Shown here in pieces: positions 9,330 to 17,561 of a stretch of DNA of 64,000 bases; within the stretch, counting starts at the first letter, position 1, and each line of letters starts with the position of its first letter. The stretch is from Pedobacter sp. KBW06 (lineage in GTDB: Bacteria; Bacteroidota; Bacteroidia; Sphingobacteriales; Sphingobacteriaceae), in the NCBI RefSeq assembly GCF_003852525.1, contig NZ_QAJL01000005.1, positions 1 to 64,000 on the forward strand, given 5' to 3'. The translations under genes and the position numbers were made by a program. The notes under the pieces are model-generated. The model saw only the letters and a list, made by a program, of their open reading frames with translations, was not told the origin of the DNA and made no database searches.

Positions 9330-9941
9330 ATGTCAAAACTCAATCCACAATTTGACCAATACATTGCAGGATCTGCCGATTTTGCAAAACCAATACTTAC
9401 TCATTTGCGGGAATTAATTCATGAAGCCTGCCCGGAAGTTGAAGAAATCATAAAATGGGGCTATCCACACTTCGATTATAAAGGGGATATGATGTGTATC
9501 CTTGCAGCCTACAAAAAACATTGTTCGTTCAGCCTTTACAAAGCGGAACTGATGAGCGATGAAAAGCTATTGGAAAGCGTCAGGGCCGGCCAAAAGATGG
9601 GCTATATGGATAAGATAAAGTCCTTATCAGATTTGCCATCCAGGGAGATATTGGTTGCTTATATCAAAGAAGCGATGGCTTTAAATGAAAAGGGCGTTAA
9701 AAAAACGAGGCCGGTATCTGAAAAGCCAAAAACGATTGAAGTCCCGGATTACTTTACAGAAAAACTGGAAGCCAATCCTTTGGCGAAAGAGATTTTTGAC
9801 AGCAAATCTCCATCTTTTAGAAAAGAATACCTCGTTTGGATTACTGACGCAAAAACAGAGGCGACCAGACAAAAGAGAATGGAGCAATCTTTAGAATGGA
9901 TCGCAGAAGGAAAAGGAAGGTTTTGGCAGTATGAGAAATAG
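9330..9941 (+). CDS. DUF1801 / YdeI (OmpD-associated) family protein
   Basis: 203 aa from the ATG at 9330. An upstream in-frame ATG at 9282 would add 16 residues, but the family starts near MSKLNPQFD. The N-terminal 115 residues match DUF1801: ELIHEACPEVEEIIKWGYPH, then an aromatic strand with SFSLYK. The C-terminal part (about 135-203) carries the YdeI/OmdA-type signature ending FRKEYLVWITDAKTEATRQK, KRMEQSLEWIAEG. Cytosolic, with no signal peptide. The biochemical function of the family is unknown. The next gene has its own promoter, so this one is probably monocistronic. Confidence 0.85.
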   Translation: MSKLNPQFDQYIAGSADFAKPILTHLRELIHEACPEVEEIIKWGYPHFDYKGDMMCILAAYKKHCSFSLYKAELMSDEKLLESVRAGQKMGYMDKIKSLSDLPSREILVAYIKEAMALNEKGVKKTRPVSEKPKTIEVPDYFTEKLEANPLAKEIFDSKSPSFRKEYLVWITDAKTEATRQKRMEQSLEWIAEGKGRFWQYEK

Positions 9942-9950
9942 GGGGGATTA

Positions 9951-9988
9951 GTTAGAAAAGAGTTAAAGAATAGTTAAAAAAGAGTTAA
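9951..9988 (+). promoter_or_regulatory. Four GTTA(A/G) direct repeats at exact 11-bp spacing
   Basis: GTTAG at 9951 and GTTAA at 9962, 9973 and 9984 repeat with an 11-bp period and stop just before the TTG of the peptidase promoter. Tandem sites one helical turn apart are typical of OmpR/PhoB-type response regulators. The binding protein is unknown. Confidence 0.4.
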
Positions 9989-9993
9989 CACTA

Positions 9994-10023
9994 TTGTGGC
10001 GTAGCTTGCAATTTTTATATTTG
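9994..10023 (+). promoter_or_regulatory. Promoter of the S9 peptidase gene
   Basis: TTG at 9994-9996, a 19-nt spacer and TATATTTG at 10016-10023: a perfect match to the Bacteroidota housekeeping promoter. The implied untranslated leader is about 80 nt. Confidence 0.65.
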
Positions 10024-10111
10024 CATCATTGTTGCATTAAGTGCTGCGGTACGCAAAATCTGTGAATACCTCCTAAAAAGGAGAATTCAGCTAAACTCTA
10101 AAATCTATTAA

Positions 10112-12121
10112 ATGAAAAAACTATTCTCTCTTATGATCCTGATTCTGGGATTACAATCTGCCCATGCGCAGGAAATACCTTTGCTGGACAGGGAACTTTT
10201 TTTTGGAAATCCTAAGATCTCCGGAGGGCAGATCAGTCCTGACGGGAAGTACATCTCTTTTATGAAAGAGTACAACGGTATTATGAACATCTGGGTAAAA
10301 TCCTTTAAAGAACCTTTCGATAAAGCGCGTCCGCTTACTGATAGTAAAAGTCCGCTGAATGGTTACTTCTGGACTAAAGATGGCAAGTATATCTTATACA
10401 CAAAAGACAAAGATGGCGATGAGAATGCAAATGTTTTTGCTGTAAATCCTATCGCCGGATCAACAAATGCTTTCCCGGAATCCAGAAATCTTACACCACT
10501 GAAAGATGTAGCTGTACAGATTTTTATGGTGAGCCGCAAAAATCCGGACTTGTTGATGGTGGGGATTAATGACCGGGATAAGGCATGGCATGATCTCTAT
10601 TCTCTACAGATCTCCAATGGTAAACTGACCAAAATTTATGAAAACAAAGAAAGGATTACCGGGTACGATTTTGATTGGGATGAAAACCTGAGAATACTCA
10701 ATAAAACCGATGAAAAAGGAAACAGTCAGATTTTATATAAAGAAGGGGAAAAACTTACACCCATCTATGAAACATCAGTAACAGAGGGCGCTGGTATCCT
10801 GGACTGGAACGAAGACAACACCAAATTCTACCTGGAGACGAATAAAGGTGAGTTAAACCTTTCTACACTATTTCTCATGGATCCTAAGACAAAAAAGCTG
10901 ACAAAAATCGAAAGTGACCCTAAGGGAAAAGTAGATTTCGGTGGTTTGTCTATAGACAGGAATACGCGTAAAATTATCTCTACTTCCTACACTTCCGACA
11001 AAACAGATACGTATTGGAAAGATAAAACCTGGGAAGCAAACTACAAATACCTGCAAAGTAAGTTTCCGGGAAGAGAAGTGAATTTTTCCAGCTCAACCAA
11101 AGACTATTCAAAATTTTTAATCGCGGTATGGGGTGATAAATATGCTTCAGAGGTTTATTTCTTTGATACCAAAACAAAGGAACTGGTGCTCCAGTATACT
11201 CCAAACCCCGAACTTAAAAAGGTAGAACAGCACCTTGCTGCAATGAGGCCGATATCCTATAAGAGCAGTGATGGATTAGAAATTCCGGGCTATCTGACTG
11301 TTCCTGTCGGTTCGAATGGAAAAAATCTGCCTTTGATCGTATTGGTACACGGAGGCCCTAAGGGGATCCGGGAAAACTGGGGTTATGATCCGGAAGTACA
11401 GTTTCTGGCCAATCGTGGATATGCTGTTTTACAAGCGAACTTTCGTGCCAGTGGCGGTTATGGGAAGCAGTTTCTCAATGCGGGCGATTTGCAATGGGGT
11501 AAGCTGATGCAGGATGACATCACCTGGGGTGTAAAAGACCTGATCGAAAAAGGTGTCGCAGACAAAAGCCGTATCGTCATTATGGGAGGAAGTTATGGAG
11601 GTTATGCTACCCTGGCAGGATTGGCCTTTACGCCTGATCTGTATGCAGCTGGAGTGGACATCGTAGGGCCGAGCAATATCTTTACCTTATTAGAATCCAT
11701 TCCCCCTTACTGGGAATCAGGACGGGCCTTTCTATATGGTATGGTTGGCGACCCGAAAACTGAAGCTGGAAAGCAACGGATAAAAGAAGCCAGTCCGCTG
11801 TTCAGTGTAGATAAGATCAATAAGCCATTGCTCATTATACAGGGTGCGAATGACCCAAGGGTGAAGCAGGCCGAAGCTGACCAGATCGTAGTTGCGCTTC
11901 GTGAAAAAGGTAAAAAAGTAAGCTATCTGTTAGCGGATGATGAAGGGCATGGCTTTTATAAACCAGTGAACAGGATGGCCATGTACGCCGAAACGGAAAA
12001 ATTCCTGTCTGAAATAATTGGAGGAAGATATCAGAAAGAGATGCCGGAGGCAGTTTCAAAACGCCTGAAAGAAATTACAAGAGACATTAATACGGTAAGC
12101 CATAAGCCTGCTGAAAAGTAA
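10112..12121 (+). CDS. Secreted S9 family peptidase (prolyl oligopeptidase type)
   Basis: 669 aa. A signal peptide ends at HAQ near residue 20, so the enzyme acts in the periplasm or outside. Residues about 30-390 form the beta-propeller; residues about 400-650 form the alpha/beta-hydrolase domain. The catalytic triad is visible as Ser494 in GGSYGGYAT, Asp581 in GANDPR and His613 in DEGHGF. HGGPKG before the nucleophile fits the oxyanion region. The length and layout match acylaminoacyl-peptidase / dipeptidyl-peptidase relatives that cleave short peptides. Exact specificity cannot be called. It has its own strong promoter and a terminator, so it is a single-gene unit. Confidence 0.93.
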   Translation: MKKLFSLMILILGLQSAHAQEIPLLDRELFFGNPKISGGQISPDGKYISFMKEYNGIMNIWVKSFKEPFDKARPLTDSKSPLNGYFWTKDGKYILYTKDKDGDENANVFAVNPIAGSTNAFPESRNLTPLKDVAVQIFMVSRKNPDLLMVGINDRDKAWHDLYSLQISNGKLTKIYENKERITGYDFDWDENLRILNKTDEKGNSQILYKEGEKLTPIYETSVTEGAGILDWNEDNTKFYLETNKGELNLSTLFLMDPKTKKLTKIESDPKGKVDFGGLSIDRNTRKIISTSYTSDKTDTYWKDKTWEANYKYLQSKFPGREVNFSSSTKDYSKFLIAVWGDKYASEVYFFDTKTKELVLQYTPNPELKKVEQHLAAMRPISYKSSDGLEIPGYLTVPVGSNGKNLPLIVLVHGGPKGIRENWGYDPEVQFLANRGYAVLQANFRASGGYGKQFLNAGDLQWGKLMQDDITWGVKDLIEKGVADKSRIVIMGGSYGGYATLAGLAFTPDLYAAGVDIVGPSNIFTLLESIPPYWESGRAFLYGMVGDPKTEAGKQRIKEASPLFSVDKINKPLLIIQGANDPRVKQAEADQIVVALREKGKKVSYLLADDEGHGFYKPVNRMAMYAETEKFLSEIIGGRYQKEMPEAVSKRLKEITRDINTVSHKPAEK

Positions 12122-12135
12122 AATTAAGGCAATTA

Positions 12136-12171
12136 AAAAGCCACCAGTTGATCTATAAACTGGTGGCTTTT
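12136..12171. terminator. Bidirectional terminator between peptidase and phosphatase genes
   Basis: A perfect 14-bp stem (12136-12149 with 12158-12171) around an 8-nt loop. It starts AAAA and ends TTTT, so it can work in both directions. It lies between two convergent genes. Confidence 0.85.
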
Positions 12172-12199
12172 GAAATTAGTATAAAGAGTGTTGCTATAT

Positions 12200-13015
12200 T
12201 TATGAAGTATATTTCTTCCTTAAAATTGCGCGCTCTTTTTTACCAATCCCCATTTCCTTTTCCATGAACTTCTCTATACTGCCATACTTTTTTTCAATTG
12301 ATTTGAAGAATATTTCGAGCAGTTCCGGGCGCAGGTCCATTTTCTTTTTAATTTCTTCATTGCTCATTCCCGTGGCCTTTGCCATAGGCTCAAACATTTT
12401 TCCCATCATCGGCAGCAGGTAAACATTAGAAGCGGTAAAATCAGCTGCTATGGTTTCCTGCGGAACGCCCAGTGTATACAAAAACAAAGCGGTAGCCATG
12501 CCGGTGCGGTCGCGACCACCTGAACAGTGGTACAGCAGGGCTGTCGTATCGTTTAGCTGTAGTAATTTTTGAAATACGGGTTTGTAACGTTCCCCAAAAT
12601 GACGGATCCCCCCATCGCCGTAAAAATTGTCCAGGAAATCGCCTTTCTTAAGATATGCGGCCATTTGCGCACTTGAAGGAAGGCTGTCACTTCCGGCAGG
12701 ACTCAACGTATAATCGGTGCCTTTCAGCAAGCGGTCTGGTGCAGCAGCTGATTCCTGGGTACCCCGTAAATCAATCACTGTATAAATGCGTTTATCTCGA
12801 AGTGTATCCATATCCGCATCTGTTAAGCCCGCTATCGAAGCACTGCGGAAAACCCTGTTCCATTTCACAGATTTTCCGTCTTTCGTTGGATAGCCGCCTA
12901 TATCGCGAAAGTTGAGTGCGCCTTTAAGGTGTACCAGTCGTTTAGTGCTGTCTGCCAGTTGAGCCATACCCAGGCAAGGAATTAATAAAGCGATGAATAA
13001 TACTGCTTTTTTCAT
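12200..13015 (-). CDS. Secreted protein-tyrosine/dual-specificity phosphatase
   Basis: 271 aa with a signal peptide ending GMAQ near residue 19. The active-site loop HCSGGRDRTG gives Cys164 and Arg170 in the Cx5R arrangement. The N-terminal LNFRDIGGYPT motif is typical of the tyrosine phosphatase family that includes mycobacterial PtpB. Members of that family can act on phosphotyrosine and on phosphoinositides. The enzyme would work in the periplasm. It starts 53 bp after the end of the TonB receptor on the same strand, and the two probably form an operon. That suggests the receptor imports a phosphorylated compound which this enzyme dephosphorylates (inference). Confidence 0.87.
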   Translation of the reverse strand: MKKAVLFIALLIPCLGMAQLADSTKRLVHLKGALNFRDIGGYPTKDGKSVKWNRVFRSASIAGLTDADMDTLRDKRIYTVIDLRGTQESAAAPDRLLKGTDYTLSPAGSDSLPSSAQMAAYLKKGDFLDNFYGDGGIRHFGERYKPVFQKLLQLNDTTALLYHCSGGRDRTGMATALFLYTLGVPQETIAADFTASNVYLLPMMGKMFEPMAKATGMSNEEIKKKMDLRPELLEIFFKSIEKKYGSIEKFMEKEMGIGKKERAILRKKYTS

Positions 13016-13068
13016 AAAATGATTTTAATAATAGGTTTTGAATGTAATGGTGTTAAATAAAATAGCGG

Positions 13069-15945
13069 TTATCTGACGATGTCCCATCTGATACCTGCCT
13101 GTCCGCGCCGACCATACCATTCACTGGTCGTGAGTCTGCGGCGATCTCCCAAATAGGTTTTTACAGGTTCATTGCTCAGGTTGTTGAGTTCAACGAAAGC
13201 TTTCAGGTGTTTGTTGATGGTATAGGTGGCGGAGGCATCAACCGTAAAATTGGCCGCTGTCCAGATGTAAAAGTCGGGTCCCAATTGCTGGTTGATCGTT
13301 TCTACTGAAGCACCACGGTAATTTCCCGCAAGTCTGACCATCATACGGTCGCGTTCATAAAAAAGAATGGCGTTAAACAAGTGCTTAGATTGATTGGGCA
13401 GGCTTGATTTGTCCAGGCTGATGTTGTTGCCGGTACCCCTTGGTACCTTGACTTTGCTATCGATATAGGTGTAATTGAACTCTGTCCCAAAGCCACTCCA
13501 GAAGCCATTCAGGAAATCAAAACGTTTATTGATGCCCGCCTCGAAACCAAATAATGTAGAATTGTTAAGGTTTTTAGCCTGGGTCACCATAAAATCGGTG
13601 CCATTGATGTTTTGCATGCTGGCGTCGGTAAAGACCACATCGGTTATCTTCTTGTAGAAAGCCCCGCCAGACAGGATGCCAATGTTGTCGAAGTAATATT
13701 CGCCCATTACATCAAAATTATTCGAGAAAGTAGGCTTTAGATTGGGATTACCCTGGCTGATGGACATGGGATTTTTGGTATTGTCGACTGAAGTACCTGG
13801 CGTCATGTCTCCGAAACTCGGCCTGATAAAACTGCGGGTATAAGCTGCCCTTAAGTTGGATTTTTCATTCAGGGCATACTTCAAATGAAGCATTGGCAGT
13901 AATGCATTGTAGTTGTTTTTTACCGTAGATTCGGATATAGTTGTTACTGCAGGAGTTCCGGCGGTAACCGCTTTAGATCCTTTTAATTCCATACTGGTGT
14001 ATTCGTTTCTGACACCTGCAATGATTTTAAGCTGATCTGTGGCATCAATCTCGGCCATGGCATAAGCAGAAGCGACTTCCTCTTTTCCATTGTATAAGGC
14101 CGTGGGGTTGGTTTTTGGAGTTACATTTACAAAACCATTCGGACTTAAAAAATCGTTACTGAACAAGTTAAACAACTGGTTTTTGGTCAATGGGTTCATG
14201 ATGTACTGGTTGTGATTGCCATCCATTGCCCCAAAGAATTTTGATCCCGACGGAAAATCTTTAGTCTCGAGTTGTGATAAACTGACCAATGGAGGAGAAG
14301 AAGGTATTCCCATGGCTGCTCCAGGCATAAATACAATGCTGGATCCGTAAGTACTTTCTCTGTATTTATGCCTGTATTTACCACCCATTTTCAGGTTGAT
14401 TTTTTGGCTGACATTTATTTTTGCGTTCAATTGTGCATTGCGGTCGTGTTCGCTGTTATCCAGCTGGGCAATGACCAGTTGCTGTAAAAGTAATTTGTCG
14501 GCATTCATGATTTCCGCAGGGTTATTCAGGCCGGCATCGAAATGCATGGGATCTCCGCCAACACCATTCGGTGAATCAAAAGCCCAGTACCGCTTGCCAT
14601 CAGAAGAGAGGTTGTTGAAACCTCCTGTAATTTTCTGTCTGAAGGTAGAAATGGGCAATCCTTTTGTGCCATAGGTAGGAGGGGTTTCCAGGTAATATTT
14701 GCTTTTGTAATCGCTCACTGCCCAGTCTAACCTTAGCCTGCTGCTCAGCTGATGTTCTCCACCAAGTTCAGCTCCTTTTAAAGAGGTCTGGTAATGTGAG
14801 TAGCGATAATTGTATTGATACCGGCTATTGGTATAGTCTACGTACGACTCATAAACAGGCCTGATGTCATCAAATTTATTCAGCATCCCCCTGAAAAATA
14901 CTTTGTTCGAAGCATCAAACTTATATTCTGTACCCAGGTTGACACCCATGGTCTGACGGCTACCCATGTAGCGTTTGTACATAATCGTGTTGATTGATTT
15001 TTTCTGATGAGGATCAGCGAGCCCGGTATTGTAGGAGGCATCAAAGGAATCGGCACCCCATTGTCTGTCCCATATTGCACCCGATAACATCAGGCCCAGC
15101 TTATTATTGAAAAACCTGTCGCCATAGGCCAATGAGGCATTATAGGTACCATTCTTAGAGAAGGTGTTGTATCCGCCGGCAGCACTCAGGTTCAGTTGTC
15201 TGCTGGTGGGTGCTGTTCTGGTAATAAAGTTAATGGAACCACCAATTGCATCTCCTTCCATGTCGGGAGTGATGGCCTTGGCTACCTGTACATACTGGAT
15301 CATTTCTGAAGGTACTGCATCCAATACCGATGAACGGTTACCCATTACGTTTGAGCTGGGTAAACGGTTTCCGTTAAATAAGGTGGATGTCCAGGCAAAA
15401 GGTGTTCCCCGAACTGTGGCCTGATCGGCTTCGCCATGGTATCTGGCTACAGCCACGCCCTGCATTCTTTGTACTGCTTCTGCCGCATTACGGTCTGGCA
15501 GCTTTCCGATGGCATCTGCGGCCATGACATCCATAATTGCATTCGAATTTTTCTTAATGCTGTAAGCCTTTGCCTGGGAAGGTGCCATACTACCTGAAAT
15601 GGTCACTTCGCTCAGGGAGTTTTTACGCTCAGCGATCATTTCAATGTTTCCCAGTGCGTTGACACCGCTGCTGAGTTCCAGGTCAATTATTTTAGTGGCA
15701 TAACCAATATAAGAGATCGCGATTTTAGCTTTACCGGTTAGCTGCGCATTTAGTGTAAATTCGCCGTTAAGGTCAGAAGAAGTACTCAATTTGAAAGTCA
15801 GGCCATGAATACTGGCCCCGGGGAGTGTACCGTCTTTGCTGGTGATCGTCCCTTTGATCACCTGGGCCAGCAGGCTGGTGGTACTGAACAGGATCAGTAA
15901 TAGCAGGCCTGTCAGCTTTTTAACATTTGTAAACGTATGCATCAT
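13069..15945 (-). CDS. TonB-dependent outer-membrane receptor
   Basis: 958 aa from the ATG at 15943-15945; the frame also opens at a TTG 18 bp upstream, which is less likely. Signal peptide to about residue 28 (SLLAQ), then a carboxypeptidase-regulatory-like domain (GTITSKDGTLPGASIHG) at about 29-110. The plug at about 125-260 shows AVQRMQGVAV and GGSINFITRT. The rest is a 22-strand-type barrel with a C-terminal aromatic strand ending IRWDIVR. There is no STN signalling domain, so it is not controlled by a FecR/sigma pair. The plug resembles the large receptors of Caulobacter/Xanthomonas type used for organic substrates. It is divergent from an AraC-type membrane regulator and followed by a secreted phosphatase. 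The substrate is unknown. Confidence 0.92.
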   Translation of the reverse strand: MMHTFTNVKKLTGLLLLILFSTTSLLAQVIKGTITSKDGTLPGASIHGLTFKLSTSSDLNGEFTLNAQLTGKAKIAISYIGYATKIIDLELSSGVNALGNIEMIAERKNSLSEVTISGSMAPSQAKAYSIKKNSNAIMDVMAADAIGKLPDRNAAEAVQRMQGVAVARYHGEADQATVRGTPFAWTSTLFNGNRLPSSNVMGNRSSVLDAVPSEMIQYVQVAKAITPDMEGDAIGGSINFITRTAPTSRQLNLSAAGGYNTFSKNGTYNASLAYGDRFFNNKLGLMLSGAIWDRQWGADSFDASYNTGLADPHQKKSINTIMYKRYMGSRQTMGVNLGTEYKFDASNKVFFRGMLNKFDDIRPVYESYVDYTNSRYQYNYRYSHYQTSLKGAELGGEHQLSSRLRLDWAVSDYKSKYYLETPPTYGTKGLPISTFRQKITGGFNNLSSDGKRYWAFDSPNGVGGDPMHFDAGLNNPAEIMNADKLLLQQLVIAQLDNSEHDRNAQLNAKINVSQKINLKMGGKYRHKYRESTYGSSIVFMPGAAMGIPSSPPLVSLSQLETKDFPSGSKFFGAMDGNHNQYIMNPLTKNQLFNLFSNDFLSPNGFVNVTPKTNPTALYNGKEEVASAYAMAEIDATDQLKIIAGVRNEYTSMELKGSKAVTAGTPAVTTISESTVKNNYNALLPMLHLKYALNEKSNLRAAYTRSFIRPSFGDMTPGTSVDNTKNPMSISQGNPNLKPTFSNNFDVMGEYYFDNIGILSGGAFYKKITDVVFTDASMQNINGTDFMVTQAKNLNNSTLFGFEAGINKRFDFLNGFWSGFGTEFNYTYIDSKVKVPRGTGNNISLDKSSLPNQSKHLFNAILFYERDRMMVRLAGNYRGASVETINQQLGPDFYIWTAANFTVDASATYTINKHLKAFVELNNLSNEPVKTYLGDRRRLTTSEWYGRRGQAGIRWDIVR

Positions 15946-16132
15946 GTTTTTTATTTTCTGCAAAACTGTGCTAAGATGGGCAACAGTTCGACTTAGCCCA
16001 ACCGCAGGTACAGGTCTTAGGTGTCAGACGTTGTGCTGGGACTGTTTTGTATTGATATACAGTGATTTATGTGGTGTTATCTAATTGTTATCAATATGTT
16101 TATTTACCATTTCTACCGGAAACAGGGTGTAA

Positions 16133-16152
16133 CTTAATATTCTCTTAATATT
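16133..16152 (+). promoter_or_regulatory. 11-bp-spaced direct repeat in the receptor/AraC divergent region
   Basis: CTTAATATT occurs at 16133-16141 and again at 16144-16152, exactly 11 bp apart. It lies 38 bp before the AraC-type start, in the shared upstream region, and is a likely regulator site. Confidence 0.35.
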
Positions 16153-16189
16153 TGATGACTAGCTTCGTGTATCAATAGGGAACGTCTAC

Positions 16190-17296
16190 ATGCAGTACAT
16201 TATAGCCATTGGCATATTTCAGGCAATGATCGTTATCGCGTTATTGCTGAAGAGCAGATTACAAAGCAGCGGTGACGGCTTACTGATCCTGTTGCTGTCT
16301 TGTATTGCTGCTCATCTTGCCATAAAGTTTTTCATTTTCAGTTCTGTTGATGATGTACAGGTGCGGCATCAGATGAATACTTTTATCGGTTTTTGTTATG
16401 GCCCTTTACTGTATTTGTACGCCCTAAAAGCAAGTCATAGTGAATTTATTCCTGCTTCCAGGTGGTACTTTTTTCTGCCTTTTATATTGGGTGCGATTGC
16501 TTACTTTACAGTTGGAGGGGTACTGTTCCTTTCAAAATCATCAGATTACCGGTTATTGGCCTGGTATAATGAGGTGAGCACCTTTGCTTTACTGGCTTCT
16601 GAGCTTTGTTTCGCGTTTCTGGCCCTGCGCGTTGCCCGCCGGCATTTGACCGGAAAATTAAAAGAAAGAAAGATGGTCGAGCGTATTGCGGCTTGCTTTT
16701 TACTCATCGCGGTACTCAGTATTCCATTTTTTGTGAGTCCTTACCTGAATGGTTTTGTGCATCCCTTGCTCATCAGAAGTATCGTCTATGCGATACTTAC
16801 CCTTTTATGTATCATGATTGGATACTACCGGTTGTTTATAGGGCATCCTCAGGAATTGAACAGTTTTGTGGTGAAGGATTTTTCAACAGATAAACTTTTG
16901 GTCACTAAAGACAATTCCCTGCAACGAAAATCTCCTTTAACGGCCGAAAAACAACAGGAAATATGGGAAAGTCTGGAAAATCACCTCAGAGATCATAAAT
17001 TATTCGCAGACAGTGAGCTTAACCTCGATAAACTGGCTCAGGCCACCGGAATCAATAAGTACCACATTTCGGAAACGCTGAATACCTATGCTAAAAAGTC
17101 GTTTTATCAATACATCAATGAATACAGGATCCAGTATGCGATCAGCCAGATGCAGATTTTACACCGTAAGGAAATCCCGGTAAATGTCCTGTCGCTGGCC
17201 TATGATGCCGGTTTTAGGGCAAAATCCTCTTTTAACAGGTATTTTAAAGACATCACCGGATTTACGCCAACTGAGCATCTCAAATCTTTACAGTAA
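16190..17296 (+). CDS. Membrane-linked AraC-family transcriptional regulator
   Basis: 368 aa. The N-terminal 225 residues contain about seven hydrophobic helices starting at the first residues. The C-terminal 110 residues are an AraC-type double helix-turn-helix: NLDKLAQATGINKYHISETL for the first helix pair and VLSLAYDAGFRAKSSFNRYF with GFTPTEH for the second. Proteins of this form are frequent in Bacteroidota and are thought to sense a signal in the membrane while binding DNA from there. It is divergent from the TonB receptor-phosphatase pair, which is the likely target. Confidence 0.88.
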   Translation: MQYIIAIGIFQAMIVIALLLKSRLQSSGDGLLILLLSCIAAHLAIKFFIFSSVDDVQVRHQMNTFIGFCYGPLLYLYALKASHSEFIPASRWYFFLPFILGAIAYFTVGGVLFLSKSSDYRLLAWYNEVSTFALLASELCFAFLALRVARRHLTGKLKERKMVERIAACFLLIAVLSIPFFVSPYLNGFVHPLLIRSIVYAILTLLCIMIGYYRLFIGHPQELNSFVVKDFSTDKLLVTKDNSLQRKSPLTAEKQQEIWESLENHLRDHKLFADSELNLDKLAQATGINKYHISETLNTYAKKSFYQYINEYRIQYAISQMQILHRKEIPVNVLSLAYDAGFRAKSSFNRYFKDITGFTPTEHLKSLQ

Positions 17297-17311
17297 GGAA
17301 ACAGTGCTTAT

Positions 17312-17379
17312 AAAAAAACCGGCAGAAGCAAATTGCAACTACCGGTCCGTAACGTAATACGCCCGTAAGGACTTATTGA
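17312..17379 (-). ncRNA. Candidate small RNA, minus strand
   Basis: On the minus strand a perfect TATATTTG element (17385-17392) is followed about 65 nt later by a hairpin: ACCGG with CCGGT extended by two inner pairs (17318-17325 with 17339-17346), then seven T. There is no coding frame in between. The T-run is on the minus strand only, so the hairpin is not a terminator for the AraC gene on the plus strand. A transcript of about 70 nt is implied. No known family is recognised. Confidence 0.35.
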
Positions 17380-17384
17380 CGATA

Positions 17385-17414
17385 CAAATATAAAGTCTAT
17401 AAGTGCTGAATCAG
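17385..17414 (-). promoter_or_regulatory. Promoter of the candidate minus-strand small RNA
   Basis: TATATTTG on the minus strand (17385-17392) with CTG, one change from TTG, 19 nt upstream (17412-17414). Confidence 0.4.
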
Positions 17415-17415
17415 C

Positions 17416-17457
17416 GTTAACGAATGTTAATTAGTGTTAGAGTTTAGTTAATGTTGA
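17416..17457 (+). promoter_or_regulatory. GTTA repeats with helical spacing upstream of the ECF sigma gene
   Basis: GTTAA at 17416 and 17426, GTTAG at 17436, GTTAA at 17447 and GTTGA at 17453. The first four are 10-11 bp apart and resemble the repeats in front of the S9 peptidase promoter. Confidence 0.3.
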
Positions 17458-17483
17458 ATTTTATGGGGAGGATACGGAGCGCT

Positions 17484-17501
17484 TTTGTAGCTTTCTACAA
17501 A
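17484..17501. promoter_or_regulatory. Short inverted repeat upstream of the ECF sigma gene
   Basis: TTTGTAG and CTACAAA flank a 4-nt centre about 60 bp before the sigma start. This could be an operator or a leader hairpin. Confidence 0.3.
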
Positions 17502-17561
17502 TCGTAATTATGGACTTCTAAAAAAAATGTATAGCTTTCCAGACCTTTACCAAACCAAACC

